Shown piece after piece: positions 5,874-6,654 of a DNA stretch of 6,654 nucleotides (the first letter of the stretch is position 1; each line of letters opens with the position of its first letter). The position numbers and the translations under genes were made by a program. This stretch comes from Actinomycetota bacterium (GTDB taxonomy: Bacteria; Actinomycetota; Actinomycetes; Actinomycetales; Microbacteriaceae), in contig WLFI01000036.1 in assembly GCA_009703845.1 (NCBI GenBank), forward strand, positions 1 to 6,654. Reading direction: 5' to 3'. The notes under the pieces are model-generated. The model was given only the letters and a program-made list of their open reading frames with translations, made no database searches and was not told the DNA's origin.

Positions 5874-6654
5874 AAGCCAGGGTCAAAATGTCGTAGCCAT
5901 CTTCTGTGACGACCAATGTGTGTTCAAACTGTGCGGTGATGCTCTTATCGCGGGTCGTGACGGTCCAACCGTCATCCCACATGTTCCACTGATAGCTACC
6001 AAGGGTGAGCATTGGCTCGATTGTGAAAACCATTCCCACCTGCATTTCGTCGCTATATCGCTCGGTGTCATAGTGCGGAATGATCAGCCCGGAGTGGAAC
6101 GCTTCGCCAATACCGTGACCGGTGAAGTCGCGCACCACTCCGTAGTTGAAACGTTTTGCATAAGACTCGATTGCACGACCGATCACGTTCACTTCGCGTC
6201 CCGGTTTTACCGCCATGAGTCCGCGGTTCAAAGCTTCACGGGTGCGTTCGATGAGATCAGAAACCTCTTGGCTTACCTGTCCTACAGCAAAAGTTTGGTT
6301 GCTGTCGCCGTGAAATCCATCGAGATATGCGGTCACGTCGACGTTTACTATATCGCCGTCTTCTAGAACGGTGTCATCTGGGATGCCGTGGCAGATGACC
6401 TCGTTCACAGAGGTGCAGCACGACTTCGGGTAGTTGCGGTAGCCCAGCGTGCTTGGGTAGGCACCGTGGTCTATAACGTATTCGTGCACGAGTTTGTCGA
6501 GTTCGTCGGTGGTAACACCGGGTTTAGCGTTGGCACCGGCCAATTCGATGGCTCCCGCGGCGATTTTGCCAGCGGCACGAATTTTCTCGATTTGCTCGGG
6601 CTGCCACACATCGCTGCCTGTGAATTTTGCCGGAGTTGGCTTCCAGATGTATTC
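5872..6654 (-). CDS. map: Methionine aminopeptidase type I, N-terminus beyond the window
   Basis: This enzyme removes the initiator methionine from nascent cytosolic proteins with small second residues, using a dinuclear metal centre. Numbering from the GTG codon at 6609-6607, the five ligands are D91 and D102 (in [13 protein letters not shown]), H165 (GHGIG), E198 (FTIEPM) and E229 (QFEHT); H74 in CHGIP is the conserved substrate-side histidine. The reading frame stays open from 6609 to the window edge and encodes [15 protein letters not shown] directly before VWQPEQIEK. This matches the linker of the actinobacterial long form (mycobacterial MetAP1c), so GTG 6609 is an internal valine and the true start lies off the window. 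At least 260 residues are present. The stop (TAG 5874-5872) is 8 nt before the preferred ppgK start. No promoter is visible because the upstream region is missing. Confidence 0.95.
   Translation of the reverse strand, partial: EYIWKPTPAKFTGSDVWQPEQIEKIRAAGKIAAGAIELAGANAKPGVTTDELDKLVHEYVIDHGAYPSTLGYRNYPKSCCTSVNEVICHGIPDDTVLEDGDIVNVDVTAYLDGFHGDSNQTFAVGQVSQEVSDLIERTREALNRGLMAVKPGREVNVIGRAIESYAKRFNYGVVRDFTGHGIGEAFHSGLIIPHYDTERYSDEMQVGMVFTIEPMLTLGSYQWNMWDDGWTVTTRDKSITAQFEHTLVVTEDGYDILTLA

Noticed and set aside
5848..6366. Plus-strand 172-residue frame
   Set aside because: It is a shadow of map and ppgK, whose catalytic motifs are intact on the minus strand.
1..6654. Mobile elements, CRISPR arrays, toxin-antitoxin or defence systems
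   Set aside because: No transposase, integrase, repeat-spacer pattern, long direct repeat or defence-type domain was seen; every large frame is a chromosomal gene or its shadow.

Overview
The window looks like ordinary chromosomal backbone from a low-to-medium GC actinobacterium. The best fit is the order Micrococcales, perhaps the family Microbacteriaceae including small freshwater Luna-type lineages; that placement is an inference. The supporting signs are a bifunctional RNase HI/histidine-phosphatase fusion, a polyphosphate glucokinase, a type I methionine aminopeptidase with the actinobacterial N-terminal linker, a tRNA without an encoded CCA end, type A RNase P RNA, and frequent GTG/TTG starts. 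Base composition is roughly half GC by eye.

Layout on the + strand: the 3' part of tRNA-Val(UAC) at 1-63, then a tight four-gene series from 121 to 4701. The four genes encode a roughly 12-helix membrane protein with a long acidic N-terminal tail and distant resemblance to NCS1 (cytosine/purine) permeases, a Nif3-family dinuclear-metal protein, a coiled-coil C4 zinc-ribbon protein, and an RNase HI-CobC-type phosphatase fusion. Each of the three junctions is a 4-nt stop/start overlap (TTGA, ATGA, ATGA), so the genes are probably co-transcribed and translationally coupled. Next come a candidate promoter and the RNase P RNA gene rnpB (about 4751-5104).

Layout on the - strand: map (methionine aminopeptidase, N-terminus cut off by the window end) followed by ppgK (polyphosphate glucokinase), 8 nt apart and probably one operon. 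ppgK converges on rnpB with almost no gap: its stop codon lies inside the T-tract that follows rnpB.

Functionally this is a housekeeping neighbourhood: tRNA processing (rnpB), RNA-DNA hybrid removal (RNase HI), N-terminal methionine removal (map) and polyphosphate-dependent glucose phosphorylation (ppgK). I found no mobile element, CRISPR array, phage gene, toxin-antitoxin pair or defence system. The parts least explained by known biology are the NCS1-like membrane protein and the zinc-ribbon coiled-coil protein. There is no gene-free stretch over 300 bases, because 4702-5107 is filled by the rnpB promoter and rnpB.
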